From contig NZ_JACEZT010000009.1 of the NCBI RefSeq assembly GCF_014042345.1, positions 1 through 64,000 on the forward strand: DNA of 64,000 nt, given 5' to 3'. Numbering within the stretch: the stretch's first letter is position 1; every line of letters starts with the position of its first letter. Source of the stretch: Rugamonas brunnea (lineage in GTDB: Bacteria > Pseudomonadota > Gammaproteobacteria > Burkholderiales > Burkholderiaceae_D). The notes under the pieces were generated by a model. That model made no database searches. It was not told the DNA's origin and saw only the letters and a list, made by a program, of their open reading frames with translations. This document shows positions 18,354 through 27,064 of this stretch, piece after piece. Both the position numbers and the translations under genes were made by a program.

Positions 18354-19063
18354 GACAGCTCCGCGGCCGGGCAACGGCTGGCGTTCGTTTCAATCGCGGC
18401 GATGGCGCCGTTGGTCATGTGCAGCACGCGGTCGGCCATGCGGGCGATCACGGCATTGTGGGTGATGACCACCACGGTGGTGCCCAGCTCGCGGTTGATG
18501 CGGGCGATCAGGTCCAGCACCAGCCGGCCGGTGTCGACATCGAGGGCGCCGGTCGGTTCGTCGCACAGCAGCACGTCCGGGCGCTTGGCGATGGCGCGGG
18601 CGACGGCCACCCGCTGCTGCTCGCCGCCCGAGATCTGGGATGGAAAGTTGTCGGCCCTGTCGCCGAGCCCGACCAGGGCCAGCGCCTCGTCGGGCGCCAT
18701 CGGGTGCTCGGCGATATCGGTCACCAGCGCCACGTTTTCGCGCAAGGTCAGGCTGGAGATCAGGTTGTAGAACTGGAACACGAAGCCCACGTGCTCGCGC
18801 CGGTAGCGCGTCAGTTCCGCCTCGCTGGCGGTGGCCAGCACGTGGTCGCGCCAGCATGCTTCGCCGCTGGTGGGCGTATCGAGCCCGCCGAGGATGTTGA
18901 GCAAGGTGGATTTGCCGCTGCCGGACGGCCCCAGCAGGACAATGAACTCGCCTTCGGTAATGTCGAGCGATAACGCACGCAATGCATGAACTTCCAGTTC
19001 TCCGGTTCGGTAGGTCTTGCAAAGGTTACGCGCCATAAAGACGCGCGGTCGCTCGCCATGCAT
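18347..19063 (-). CDS. ABC transporter ATP-binding protein (MacB/LolD-like)
   Basis: 238 aa. Walker [10 protein letters not shown], signature SGGEQQR, Walker B DVLLCDEP followed by TGALD, and the switch His in VITHN are all intact. The [14 protein letters not shown] element is typical of the LolD/MacB/DevA group that partners FtsX-type permeases. First gene of a three-gene operon reading away from fnr, preceded by an FNR-type promoter (19096-19137). Energises the exporter formed with the two genes that follow. Confidence 0.93.
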   Translation of the reverse strand: MHGERPRVFMARNLCKTYRTGELEVHALRALSLDITEGEFIVLLGPSGSGKSTLLNILGGLDTPTSGEACWRDHVLATASEAELTRYRREHVGFVFQFYNLISSLTLRENVALVTDIAEHPMAPDEALALVGLGDRADNFPSQISGGEQQRVAVARAIAKRPDVLLCDEPTGALDVDTGRLVLDLIARINRELGTTVVVITHNAVIARMADRVLHMTNGAIAAIETNASRCPAAELSW

Positions 19064-19095
19064 CGACGCTCCTGGCTGTTCCTCGGGATCAGCTC

Positions 19096-19101
19096 ATTCT
19101 A
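19096..19101 (-). promoter_or_regulatory. -10 element of the exporter operon promoter
   Basis: On the minus strand this reads TAGAAT (5/6 to consensus). If its first base is -12, transcription starts near 19089, 26 bp before the ATPase ATG at 19063. There is no good -35 hexamer, as expected for an activator-dependent promoter whose activator box lies at -41.5. Confidence 0.6.
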
Positions 19102-19123
19102 GGAGCCGCTTTTTGCACTTTGT

Positions 19124-19137
19124 ATGATTCAGATCAA
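19124..19137 (-). promoter_or_regulatory. FNR-type binding site, class II position
   Basis: On the minus strand the site reads TTGAT-CTGA-ATCAT, one base away from the FNR consensus TTGAT-N4-ATCAA. Its centre (19130.5) is 41.5 bp upstream of the start point predicted from the TAGAAT element, the spacing used by FNR at class II activated promoters. An FNR homologue is encoded immediately next door on the other strand. Confidence 0.65.
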
Positions 19138-19527
19138 ATTGTCCAGAAACTGGGACTTTCCGGGGCCCCCCGCCTTTTTGCGCAATTTGCTGGGCATTGT
19201 GGCCGGCCTTGTCCTGCATTGTGGTCACGGATGGTTACACTGGCCGTTGTTACAACGCCACGTCAGCGCAAGATCGTTGTAAATTTCAGTCACTGATGCT
19301 GCTGGCAATAATACAATATGTACTGAATGGCACCGCCCCACTCCGTCTGCGGTCGCTTGCACTGTAACGCCCCAACTCCTGGCGAGGATGCCCTGTCCCA
19401 GCGACACCCGCATCCGCCGGCGCGCCGCGCGCTGCCCCCCCCATATCGATTTCCGGCCGATCACTGACGATCGTCCCACGCGCCGTGCGCTGGGGCATTG
19501 CCGCGCACATATTTTGAGGTTGCATCC
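19138..19527. other. Leader region of fnr, no gene recognised
   Basis: About 390 bp between the FNR box and the fnr ATG. It holds an AT-rich stretch around 19255-19320 (GTTGTAAATTTCAG..AATAATACAATATG) with TACAAT as the best -10 candidate for fnr, but no matching -35. Short frames here have no start signals. The length of the leader leaves room for further regulator sites; none was identified with confidence. Confidence 0.4.
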
Positions 19528-20262
19528 ATGACTATCCTGACTTCACCCGCAACGCGCAATGGCGAGGAAACAAACGATACCTGCGTGGCATGCAAGAACA
19601 GGGACGCATGCCTGCCCATGACCGATGACAGGCGCGCGCCAATTCCCCAGTTGATCAGGCGACGCCATCGCGTGCTGCGTGGCGAGACGCTATTCATGGC
19701 CGGTGACCAGACCGATAACAGCTATTTCGTCGTACGCTGCGGCAGCATGATGTCGGTGCGGGTCGACTCCATGGGGCGCAAGAACATCAATCGCTTTCTC
19801 ATGAGTGGCGACTATGCGGGTCTGGAGAGCATCGGTTTCAAACGCCACGGCTGTACCGTGGTCGCGCTGGAGGATACGGAGGTGTGCGAAATCGCGTGCC
19901 GCCACGACCCGGCCCAAATCGCGCGGCTGTATGAGCGGTTCGGCAAACTGCTAGCCGAGGAGCAGGTGAACGGCTTGTCGCTCTACCATACGCTGGCGAT
20001 CCAGCGGGTGGCGGCGTTCCTCATCAACCTGTCCGCCCGCTTCCGGGAACGCGGCTACTCGGCATCGTGCTTCCGCCTGACCATGGAGCGCAAACATATC
20101 GCCCAGTTTCTCGGTTTGACGGCCGAGAGCGTAAGTCGCCAGTTGTCCCAGCTCAGGGACACCGGTGTGATCGCCGTGGACGGGCGCGTCGTCACCTTGC
20201 GTGATACGGTCGCGCTGGGACGCGTGGCCAACGGCGCCCCGGCGCGCGCGCTCGCCCACTGA
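19528..20262 (+). CDS. fnr: FNR-type oxygen-sensing Crp/Fnr transcriptional regulator
   Basis: 244 aa. Start ATG 19528 behind GAGGT. Cysteines at residues 19, 22 and 28 have the same C-x2-C-x5-C spacing as E. coli FNR, and a fourth Cys lies in the EVCEI motif, equivalent to FNR Cys122. A [4Fe-4S] oxygen switch is therefore expected. The central cyclic-nucleotide-like barrel is followed by a DNA-binding helix (MERKHIAQFLGLTAESVSRQL) with the E-x-x-S-R recognition residues of FNR, predicting binding to TTGAT-N4-ATCAA. It would activate or repress genes under low oxygen; the divergent exporter has such a site. Confidence 0.92.
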   Translation: MTILTSPATRNGEETNDTCVACKNRDACLPMTDDRRAPIPQLIRRRHRVLRGETLFMAGDQTDNSYFVVRCGSMMSVRVDSMGRKNINRFLMSGDYAGLESIGFKRHGCTVVALEDTEVCEIACRHDPAQIARLYERFGKLLAEEQVNGLSLYHTLAIQRVAAFLINLSARFRERGYSASCFRLTMERKHIAQFLGLTAESVSRQLSQLRDTGVIAVDGRVVTLRDTVALGRVANGAPARALAH

Positions 20263-20327
20263 CCGCGCCAACACCTGCCGCCACCCTTTCCGCCCTTCCC
20301 CTGGCCTATGCTTGCCCGGCACTCGGC

Positions 20328-20351
20328 GCCGCCCTGTCTTCCCTGGGCGGC
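20328..20351 (+). terminator. GC-rich hairpin downstream of fnr
   Basis: GCCGCCC (20328-20334) pairs with GGGCGGC (20345-20351) across a 10-base loop, 65 bp after the fnr stop. There is no T-run after it, so it may act as a transcript end or stability element rather than a classical intrinsic terminator. Confidence 0.35.
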
Positions 20352-20455
20352 ATGACGCTACACGTGGCGGTGCGTCAGCACGTTTGTGCTTTGTGCCCCG
20401 TGCACTTGGTAGTACAGTAGTTCCCATCTACGTGCCTCGTCGCAAATATTGCAAT

Positions 20456-21790
20456 ATGGAAAAATTCTTTCCGGCTCCGGTGGCCAACTTCGCCGACCTC
20501 CTGATGGATGCCGTCTGCATGGTCGATGCCGCGGGACGCTTTGTGTTCGCCAGCGCCGCCTGCGAGCGCATCTTCGGCTACACGGCGGAGGAAATGCGGG
20601 GCCGCACCATGATCGACATGGTGGCGCCCGAGGACCGCGAACGCACGCTGGCCGCCGCGCGCACCATCATGGACGGCCAGCCCAACCTGCACTTCGAGAA
20701 TCGCTACGTGCGCAAGGATGGCAGCCTGGTGCACCTGTTGTGGTCGGCGCGCTGGTCGGAGCAGCACCAGTTGCGGGTGGCGGTGGCGCGCGACATCTCG
20801 GCCGCCAAGCGGGCCGAGGCGACCCAGGCGGCCCTGTACGCGATCTCCGAGGCCGCCCACGCCACCGACGACTTGCCGCAACTGTTCCAGCACATCCATC
20901 AGATTATTGGCGGCTTGCTGCCGGCCGCCTGTTTCGTCGTCGCCTTGCATGACAGCTGTAGCGACCAGTTGCGCTTCGCCTACCACGCCGACCAGCAAGG
21001 GCCGCTGCCCCAAAGCTTGCTGGCGCGCGTGATGGGCGAGGAAGTGCGGCGGATGGGGCGGCCGTTGTTGCTCGACTCCTCCACCCTGGCCGGCTTGCCC
21101 GAAGCGTTGCGTTCGGCTGCGGGGCTGGCGCCGGTCAGCTGGTTGGGCGTGCCCCTGACCACCTCGCAAGGACCGATAGGCGTGCTGATGCTGCAAGGCC
21201 AGGGCGAGCATGCCTACACCGACGCCGACCGCGACTTGCTGTTGTTCGTCTCCACCCAGGTGGCCACGGCCATCCAGCGCAAGCGCATGCACGCCCAGTT
21301 GCGGTTCATGGCCCAGCACGACGAACTGACGCGCCTGCCTAACCGGCGCCTGTTCCACGACCGGCTGGAGACGGCCTTCGCGCGCGCCCAGCGCCAGCAA
21401 GGCCGGCTGTCGCTGCTGTTCATCGATCTGGACAAGTTCAAGCTGATCAATGACGAGTACGGCCATGCCAGTGGCGATCTGTTGCTCAAGGAAGTGGCGT
21501 GGCGCATCCAGGCTTGCGTGCGTGAAAGTGATACCGTGGCCCGCATCGGCGGCGATGAATTCGTCGTGATCCTGGAAAACGTGGGTTTGCCCGACCATGC
21601 GCTGGCGGTCAAGGACAAGATCCATGAGGCGCTGGCCTTGCCGGTGCCGCTGGCAGATCGGGGTAATCTGCAGATCGCTGCCAGCATCGGTGTGGCCCAC
21701 TACCCGGACCACGGGGCGGACATGCAGCAACTGCTGCGCCACGCCGACAATGCCATGTACGCCAGCAAGACGCAGCCAGCGCCGATGTGA
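20456..21790 (+). CDS. PAS-GAF-GGDEF diguanylate cyclase
   Basis: 444 aa, soluble. Residues about 10-125 form a PAS domain (DAAGRFVFASAACERIFGYT...ARDIS), about 140-285 a GAF-like domain, and about 290-440 a GGDEF domain. The active-site loop reads IGGDEF, with an RxxD inhibitory site (RESD) five residues before it, so c-di-GMP synthesis with product feedback is expected. Start ATG 20456 chosen because it begins directly before the PAS domain; the ribosome site is poor. The gene stands between fnr and a run of periplasmic binding proteins and could pass on redox or nutrient signals (inference). Confidence 0.9.
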   Translation: MEKFFPAPVANFADLLMDAVCMVDAAGRFVFASAACERIFGYTAEEMRGRTMIDMVAPEDRERTLAAARTIMDGQPNLHFENRYVRKDGSLVHLLWSARWSEQHQLRVAVARDISAAKRAEATQAALYAISEAAHATDDLPQLFQHIHQIIGGLLPAACFVVALHDSCSDQLRFAYHADQQGPLPQSLLARVMGEEVRRMGRPLLLDSSTLAGLPEALRSAAGLAPVSWLGVPLTTSQGPIGVLMLQGQGEHAYTDADRDLLLFVSTQVATAIQRKRMHAQLRFMAQHDELTRLPNRRLFHDRLETAFARAQRQQGRLSLLFIDLDKFKLINDEYGHASGDLLLKEVAWRIQACVRESDTVARIGGDEFVVILENVGLPDHALAVKDKIHEALALPVPLADRGNLQIAASIGVAHYPDHGADMQQLLRHADNAMYASKTQPAPM

Positions 21791-21953
21791 GCGGCGCGGG
21801 CGGCGACTACCGGATCGCTGTTGCAAAATCGTCCGGTTCAAGTCGTTGCATGTTCCCGGGGCAATGGTCATGCTATATTTTTGTGACCTGGGGCAACAAT
21901 CCTGGTGTCCCGGCCACGCCCTGTCCGCCCATTGCCCACCCTGAGGAGACGCC

Positions 21954-22706
21954 ATGCCGAAATTGCCCGCCTTCCTGTTTGCTGTCCTGCTCTCCGGCGC
22001 CGCCTTGGCCGCCGAGGAAACGCTGCCCGCTTACAACACCTATCAGTCGGTCCCGTTCGTGGTGGGCGAAGGCGGCTTGGCCAGCGACCTGGTTGGCTAT
22101 CTGAACAACAAGCTGAAAGGCAAATACCACTTCAAGCTGACCCAGATGCCGCGCGAGGCGCTCAACAAGAACGTGATTGGCGACCCCGGCTTCAAGGGCG
22201 CCGTGTTGTTCCTCAGTCCGCCATTTGTCGATGACGCGGCCAAGACCCGCTATCTGTGGACCCAGCCGCTGCTGCACGACTCCAACGCCGTGATCAGCCT
22301 GGGCAGCCGCAAGCTCGAATATGCCGGCCCGGACACGTTCAAGGGCCTGAAGTTCGGCGCCGTGCGCGGCAATCGCTACATGGGCCTGGAGGACCGTTTC
22401 GGCAAGGATATCCAGAAAGAGGAAGTGGGCGAGGAACTGTCGAACATCAAGAAGCTCGGGGCCGGCAAGATCGATGTCACCATCATGGCCAACAGCACCT
22501 TCCGTTACCTGATGCAGCAAATGGGCAAGCAGAACGCTGAGCGCAGCAATCTGTACACGTCCAGCAAGACCCACCTGGAATTCGACCGCCACATTTTCGT
22601 TGCCAAGGACAACGCGGCGCTGGGCAAGGAGCTCGATACCGTCGTGGCTGGCATGAAGGGCGATCCCGCGTGGAAAGCGGTGCTGGCCAAATACGGGCTG
22701 GAGTGA
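21954..22706 (+). CDS. Periplasmic amino-acid-type substrate-binding protein (orphan)
   Basis: 250 aa. Start ATG 21954 with GAGGAG 10 bases before it. A signal peptide (MPKLPAFLFAVLLSGAALA) with cleavage after ALA precedes an SBP_bac_3-like fold: FVVGEGGLASDLVGYLNNKL, then GAVLFLSPPFVDDAAKTRYLW and KFGAVRGNRYMGLED. No permease or ATPase gene is near, so it is either shared with a transporter elsewhere or presents a ligand to a membrane sensor. It is paralogous to the next gene. A TATATT -10 candidate lies at 21874-21879. Confidence 0.75.
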   Translation: MPKLPAFLFAVLLSGAALAAEETLPAYNTYQSVPFVVGEGGLASDLVGYLNNKLKGKYHFKLTQMPREALNKNVIGDPGFKGAVLFLSPPFVDDAAKTRYLWTQPLLHDSNAVISLGSRKLEYAGPDTFKGLKFGAVRGNRYMGLEDRFGKDIQKEEVGEELSNIKKLGAGKIDVTIMANSTFRYLMQQMGKQNAERSNLYTSSKTHLEFDRHIFVAKDNAALGKELDTVVAGMKGDPAWKAVLAKYGLE

Positions 22707-22739
22707 GATGCGCGCCGCCGTTCCTTTCCAGGTCACGCC

Positions 22740-23555
22740 GTGAAGCCGCTGGCGCCGGCCTGGATGGTCGCGGCGGCCTTGCTGTCGGGCGCGCCTTGCA
22801 CGTTGGCGGCTGTGGAAACCGTCACCGCCTTCAACAGCTATGCGGTGGCGCCCTACTTTGTCGACGCCGACCATGGACTGGCGCATGCGCTGGTGGAGCG
22901 GCTCAACGACAAGCTGGCGCCCCGCTACCGCTTGTCCTTGCGCCAGATTCCCCGCATCCGGCTCGACTTGAGCGAACTGAACAAAGGAAGCGCGTTCACG
23001 GGCGCCGTGCTGTTCATCAATCCACGCTTTGTCGATGATGCGGCCCGCACCCGTTTCCTGTGGTCCCGTCCCTTGTTCACCGACTGCAATCTCGTCATTT
23101 CGTCCAGGGAGGCGCCGGTTGATTATCAAGGGCCGGCCTCGCTGGCGGGCTTGCGCTTTGGCGCGGTGCGCGGCTATCGCTACAGTGTCCTGGATGAATT
23201 GGCCCGCGCCGGCAAACTGGTGCGGGAGGACAGCCAGGACGAATTGAGCGGCTTGAACAAGGTCGCCAGGCGGCGGCTCGACCTGACGGTGGTGCCCTAT
23301 ACCATCTATAGCTATGCCGTGGCGGAACAGGCGTTGGCATCGCAGTTGTACGTGGCGCCCCGGCCATTGCAGTGTTTTTCCCGCCACATACTCGTGTCCC
23401 GCGCCCGTCCCGGCTTGCTGCGGGCGCTCGACCTGGCCATCGAGGCACTGGCCACCGATCCGGAGTGGAAGGCGGCCCTGGCCAGCCTGCACCTCGACTT
23501 GGATGCCACGGCCCGCTGGGCCGCCTATCCATCCGACGGGGTGCACCAGCCTTGA
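22740..23555 (+). CDS. Periplasmic substrate-binding protein, paralogue of the preceding gene
   Basis: 271 aa. Start GTG 22740 gives a complete signal peptide (cleaved near CTLAA); ATG 22764 is an alternative. It aligns along its length with the preceding protein: GAVLFINPRFVDDAARTRFLW and RFGAVRGYRYSVLDE versus the equivalents there. The pair therefore arose by tandem duplication and then diverged strongly. Only 33 bp separates the two genes, so they are probably co-transcribed. Ligand unknown. Confidence 0.75.
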   Translation: MKPLAPAWMVAAALLSGAPCTLAAVETVTAFNSYAVAPYFVDADHGLAHALVERLNDKLAPRYRLSLRQIPRIRLDLSELNKGSAFTGAVLFINPRFVDDAARTRFLWSRPLFTDCNLVISSREAPVDYQGPASLAGLRFGAVRGYRYSVLDELARAGKLVREDSQDELSGLNKVARRRLDLTVVPYTIYSYAVAEQALASQLYVAPRPLQCFSRHILVSRARPGLLRALDLAIEALATDPEWKAALASLHLDLDATARWAAYPSDGVHQP

Positions 23556-23730
23556 ATCACCGATGCTGGCCCGGGAGGCGCGCAATTTGGCTCGCCAAGG
23601 CTAGCGATTTATTGCCGAAGTAGCATCGTATTCTGGTTTAATTGCTGGCATGCACGAGGCGTGCGCCCGCTTGCGAGCGGGTGGCACCCGCCGCCCCACC
23701 CATCCGACCTAGCCCAGCTTGCCAACAATA

Positions 23731-24810
23731 ATGCCAAAAACCTACGCTGTCCTCGTCTTCGCGCTGAGCGTGCTCAGCCGCTCCGCGTCCGCTTTCGAAC
23801 CCCTGCCGCCCGAAACCATGGATGAAACGCACACGTTCCGGGTCGAAGTGCTGCAAGTGACCGATATCGAGCCTTACCAGGAAGCCTATGCCGGTTTCCT
23901 GTCGGCCTTGCAGCGTAACGATGTGGTGGCGGGCAAGAACCTCGACATCAACCGCGTCAAGATCGACTTCGACATTGAGAATGGCGGCTTCTGGAGCCGC
24001 CTTGGCGTGCTGATGCGGATTCGCCAGGAAGCGGCCCGCATCGTGGCAGCCAAACCGGACCTGGTGCTGACCATCGGCACGCCGGCCACCAAATTCGCCC
24101 GTGGCATGCTGGCCGACGCCCACATCCCGCTGGTATTTACGGCCGTGGCCAATCCCGAAGACGTCGGCTGCCTGTCGCTGGAGGACGCCGGCCCCGGCGC
24201 CACCGGTTCCACGCTGTATGCCGACATGGGCCATTCGCTCAAGGTGGTGCATGACATTTTTCCCCACGTGAGCCGGATCGGCATGATCCACACCGACGAT
24301 GAGAACGGCGTGGCGAACGTGGCCGCCGCTGCGGCCAGCGGCCGCAGCATGAACATGAACGTCACCTCGCGCCTGGTGGCCAAGACGGACAGCATCATCC
24401 CGTCGCTGAAGGAACTGTATGACGATGGCAAAGGCGTGCAGATGTACGCCGTGCCGCTCGACACCTACTACGGCCTGCGCCACTACGAGGCGGCCGTGGA
24501 CCTGGGTAACTTCGGGGCCGAGCACAAGATCCCCGTCGTCACGCTGGCCATGGTGCGCGTCCCGGGCGCGGCCTTGTACGTGGGCGCCGATTTCGGCATG
24601 GTGGGCAGCCTGGCGGGCGTGCAGGCGGCCAAGATTCTGAAACGGCGCGTCAAACCGGACGTGCTGCCTATCCTGCGCCAGGAAGTCCCCACCGTGCTGA
24701 TCGATCCACAGCGCGTCGCCAGCCTGGGCGTGCAGTTGCCGCAAGCCATCCTCGACCACAAGACGGATGGCAAGAACGGTTTCTGGCAGATCGAACTGGT
24801 CAAGCAATAA
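23731..24810 (+). CDS. ABC-type substrate-binding protein of the TrpX/ABC_sub_bind group (orphan)
   Basis: 359 aa. ATG 23731 chosen over an in-frame TTG at 23719; the signal peptide ends SRSASA. The type I periplasmic fold shows TDIEPYQEAYAGFLSAL, ARIVAAKPDLVLTIGTPAT, IPLVFTAVANPEDVG and the hinge-type VTLAMVRVPGAALYVGADF. These features fit the ABC_sub_bind family, whose members usually bind amino acids or other small metabolites together with a dedicated permease. Here no permease follows. A perfect short hairpin (CCCGCT/AGCGGG, 23666-23681) lies in the 175-bp gap before it. Confidence 0.75.
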   Translation: MPKTYAVLVFALSVLSRSASAFEPLPPETMDETHTFRVEVLQVTDIEPYQEAYAGFLSALQRNDVVAGKNLDINRVKIDFDIENGGFWSRLGVLMRIRQEAARIVAAKPDLVLTIGTPATKFARGMLADAHIPLVFTAVANPEDVGCLSLEDAGPGATGSTLYADMGHSLKVVHDIFPHVSRIGMIHTDDENGVANVAAAAASGRSMNMNVTSRLVAKTDSIIPSLKELYDDGKGVQMYAVPLDTYYGLRHYEAAVDLGNFGAEHKIPVVTLAMVRVPGAALYVGADFGMVGSLAGVQAAKILKRRVKPDVLPILRQEVPTVLIDPQRVASLGVQLPQAILDHKTDGKNGFWQIELVKQ

Positions 24811-24921
24811 GGGCGCAATGGCGATCCGCTCGCCAGGGGCGGCATGGGGCTGCATGCTTGCAATCCGTACCCCGCTTTACGGTAGAATCGGTGTTGCCCC
24901 CAATCTATCCCTGCGCCTGCC

Positions 24922-25710
24922 ATGAAACTTGCCGCTGTCGCCCTCTCGTTCACGGCCCTGTTGGCGCCGGTGACGGGCTGGACGCAGGCGCCGCGCCCCA
25001 TCGTGCTCGCCGGCACGTGGGAACAGCACGGGCCCGGTGCCGGCTTGTTGCTGACCATGATATACACCGAGGCGTTCCGCCAGCTCAATGTGCCGTTGCA
25101 GATCCGCGTGCTGCCCGCCATGCGCGCCAGTGCCGAGGCCGTCGCCGGTAATGTCGATGGCGAACTGGTGCGGGCGTACGACTATGGCCGCATGCAGCCA
25201 TCCCTGATCCGCGTCGAGGAACCGGTGCTGTACCTGACGGTGGCCGCCTACGCGCACAAGCCCGGCATCAAGGTCCAGGGGTGGGACAGCTTGCATGGCA
25301 GCCCGTACCGGGTCGAATATCGCAACGGTTACGTCGTGGTGCGCCAGCGGCTCGAGAGCGTGCTGCCGGCCGGTAGCCTGAGCGCGGTGGGCGGCGCGGA
25401 ACAGGGCTTGCGCAAAGTCATGCTCGGACGCACCGACCTGTACGTGGACTCGGAAGAGATGCTGCAACCGATCCTGCAGTCGGACGCGTTTCGCGGCAGC
25501 GGCATCTACAACGCCGGCGTGCTTGAGCGTGCGCCCACGTATGGCTATCTGACAAGGGGCCACGAACAGCTGGCCATACGCCTGGCCGATGTCTTGCGCA
25601 AGATGCGCGCGTCCGGCCAGATGGAGCGCTTCCGCAATATCGCCTATGACCCGGCCCGATGGCCGTGCGCGCACGCGCCCGCCGGTTGCGAGGCGTCCGT
25701 CCCCCGCTGA
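24922..25710 (+). CDS. Periplasmic solute-binding protein (SBP_bac_3-like, orphan)
   Basis: 262 aa. Signal peptide MKLAAVALSFTALLAPVTGW, then VLAGTWEQHGPGAGLLLTMIY and LPAMRASAEAVAGNVDGELVR. This is the layout of short amino-acid-binding-like proteins found as solitary genes in betaproteobacteria. A TAGAAT -10 candidate lies at 24883-24888. No partner transport genes. Its closeness to an Hpt protein and a diguanylate cyclase supports a sensory rather than a transport role, but this is inference. Confidence 0.65.
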   Translation: MKLAAVALSFTALLAPVTGWTQAPRPIVLAGTWEQHGPGAGLLLTMIYTEAFRQLNVPLQIRVLPAMRASAEAVAGNVDGELVRAYDYGRMQPSLIRVEEPVLYLTVAAYAHKPGIKVQGWDSLHGSPYRVEYRNGYVVVRQRLESVLPAGSLSAVGGAEQGLRKVMLGRTDLYVDSEEMLQPILQSDAFRGSGIYNAGVLERAPTYGYLTRGHEQLAIRLADVLRKMRASGQMERFRNIAYDPARWPCAHAPAGCEASVPR

Positions 25711-25790
25711 CGAGGCGCTCCCCCCCCTGCCGGCACGTTGTCAGACAGAGTATGATAGGCGCTGCCTAGTCTTTTGCTTCGGAGTATCGT

Positions 25791-26192
25791 ATGTCCGCCC
25801 TGGTCCCTCCCGGTTCGACCGACACCGTCTTTTCCGTCGATACCCTGCTCAAATACATGGGCGACGATGACAAGGCACGCGCCGTGGTCACCAAGATCGT
25901 CCGCGATGCTTGCGCGCCGGCGATGACGCCCTTGCTGCAAGCGGGCCAGGCCATCGATGAACAGCGGTTGGCCGACGCTGGCCGTATCTTCCATAGCCTG
26001 CGCGGTTCGGTTGGCAACCTGGGCGCCAAGCGCCTCGTGACCGCATCGCTGGCGCTGGAACTGGCGCTGGCGGAACAGCGTGTGGCCGACATCGGACCAC
26101 TGCTGGCGGCCGTGGAGACTGAATACCGGCTGGTGCTGGAACAGGCCGGCGACTGGCTGGCCCGGCACGCCGGTGGCGCCGCACCGGCTTGA
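25791..26192 (+). CDS. Hpt (histidine phosphotransfer) domain protein
   Basis: 133 aa. A four-helix Hpt domain with the phospho-accepting His68 in the motif IFHSLRGSVGNLGA. It should shuttle phosphoryl groups between a hybrid histidine kinase and a response regulator. Neither is encoded next to it, so partners lie outside the window. Start ATG 25791 follows CGGAG by nine bases. A GC hairpin (GCGTGC/GCACGC, about 26209-26226) follows the stop. Confidence 0.85.
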   Translation: MSALVPPGSTDTVFSVDTLLKYMGDDDKARAVVTKIVRDACAPAMTPLLQAGQAIDEQRLADAGRIFHSLRGSVGNLGAKRLVTASLALELALAEQRVADIGPLLAAVETEYRLVLEQAGDWLARHAGGAAPA

Positions 26193-26429
26193 TGCGAGCC
26201 TTCCGGCCGCGTGCGCCATGCACGCGGCAGCGCTATGTTGCGTTGCGAAAAAGCCGCACAGACTGTGATCGATGATAAGCGTTTAACACACAGTTACACT
26301 TGTTACAGCGAAGTCCCCTTGAGCGAAGGGCGTTGCTTGTTGTTCGTGCTACTATGCCCGAAATGCATGGTGCCGGACAGGCGCGCCATGCCGATCGCGG
26401 CGTCCCCTTGCCTTCGGAATATTGCGGAT
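26193..26429. other. Intergenic region, no gene recognised
   Basis: Together with the promoter that follows, the gene-free stretch runs from 26193 to 26530. Apart from the GC hairpin near 26209-26226 (GCGTGC/GCACGC, no T-run) nothing is recognised. Short frames on both strands have no start signals. Confidence 0.4.
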
Positions 26430-26458
26430 TAGACAATTAGTTTCCGATAGGTTATAAT
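26430..26458 (+). promoter_or_regulatory. Strong sigma-70-type promoter
   Basis: TAGACA (26430-26435), a 17-bp spacer and a perfect TATAAT (26453-26458). Predicted start near 26465, giving a 66-nt leader for the lipoprotein gene at 26531. It is the best housekeeping-type promoter noticed in the window. Confidence 0.75.
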
Positions 26459-26530
26459 GGTGCACTGCATCGTCATCAACTTTCTGCAACTGCCTCCTGT
26501 GGCGATTGCGTGGATCAAGGGTCGTTATTC

Positions 26531-26953
26531 ATGGATTTATTCAACAAGTCGGGATTGTTGGTGGCTTCGGTGCTGGTGCTGGTGGGCGCATTAATCGCTT
26601 GCCAGGCCAAGGAAGATGCCATGCCATCGCCGACCGTGGTTGAACAGGCGGTCCAGTCCATGGGACCAGGCACTAACAGCGCCGCCAACCGGCGCCTGGA
26701 AGAATGGGCCGCGCAAGGCTCGCCGGTGGCGCAGCGTGAACTTGCGCTGCGCTATCTGTCCAATCCTGCCAAGCAAGGTGAGGCCATCCGTCTGCTCAAG
26801 CAGGCCGCCCGCGCCGGCGATGCGCAGGCCGTTCGGGGCCTCAATGACGCCTATGCCGACGGCGAAACGCTGAGCGGCGCCTCCCGCATTGGCGAGCTTG
26901 GTGGTTTGCGCCTGCTCAAGGACGCCACCAATAGTAACTACGCGTTGCACTGA
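26531..26953 (+). CDS. Small Sel1-like-repeat lipoprotein
   Basis: 140 aa. ATG 26531 chosen behind CAAGG; a GTG at 26510 is possible but would lengthen the signal. The N-terminus (MDLFNKSGLLVASVLVLVGALIAC) is a lipoprotein signal with the lipidated Cys at residue 24. The mature part has one and a half Sel1/TPR-like helical hairpins (AQGSPVAQRELALRYL, AIRLLKQAARAGDAQAVRGL). Such repeats mediate protein contacts; partner unknown. Driven by the promoter at 26430-26458. Confidence 0.7.
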   Translation: MDLFNKSGLLVASVLVLVGALIACQAKEDAMPSPTVVEQAVQSMGPGTNSAANRRLEEWAAQGSPVAQRELALRYLSNPAKQGEAIRLLKQAARAGDAQAVRGLNDAYADGETLSGASRIGELGGLRLLKDATNSNYALH

Positions 26954-27064
26954 TCCCCTCCCCGCCCGCGCCATGCCGGCGCCCCATCCGTAGTCATTTA
27001 TACTTCCATATGGTCAGGTGGTGAGAGTGTCGCCACCGTTCATCATTGCTGAATTGGAGGACGT

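Noticed and set aside
20328-20351. Classical Rho-independent terminator after fnr
   Set aside because: The hairpin is real but there is no T-tract; it is therefore listed only with low confidence.
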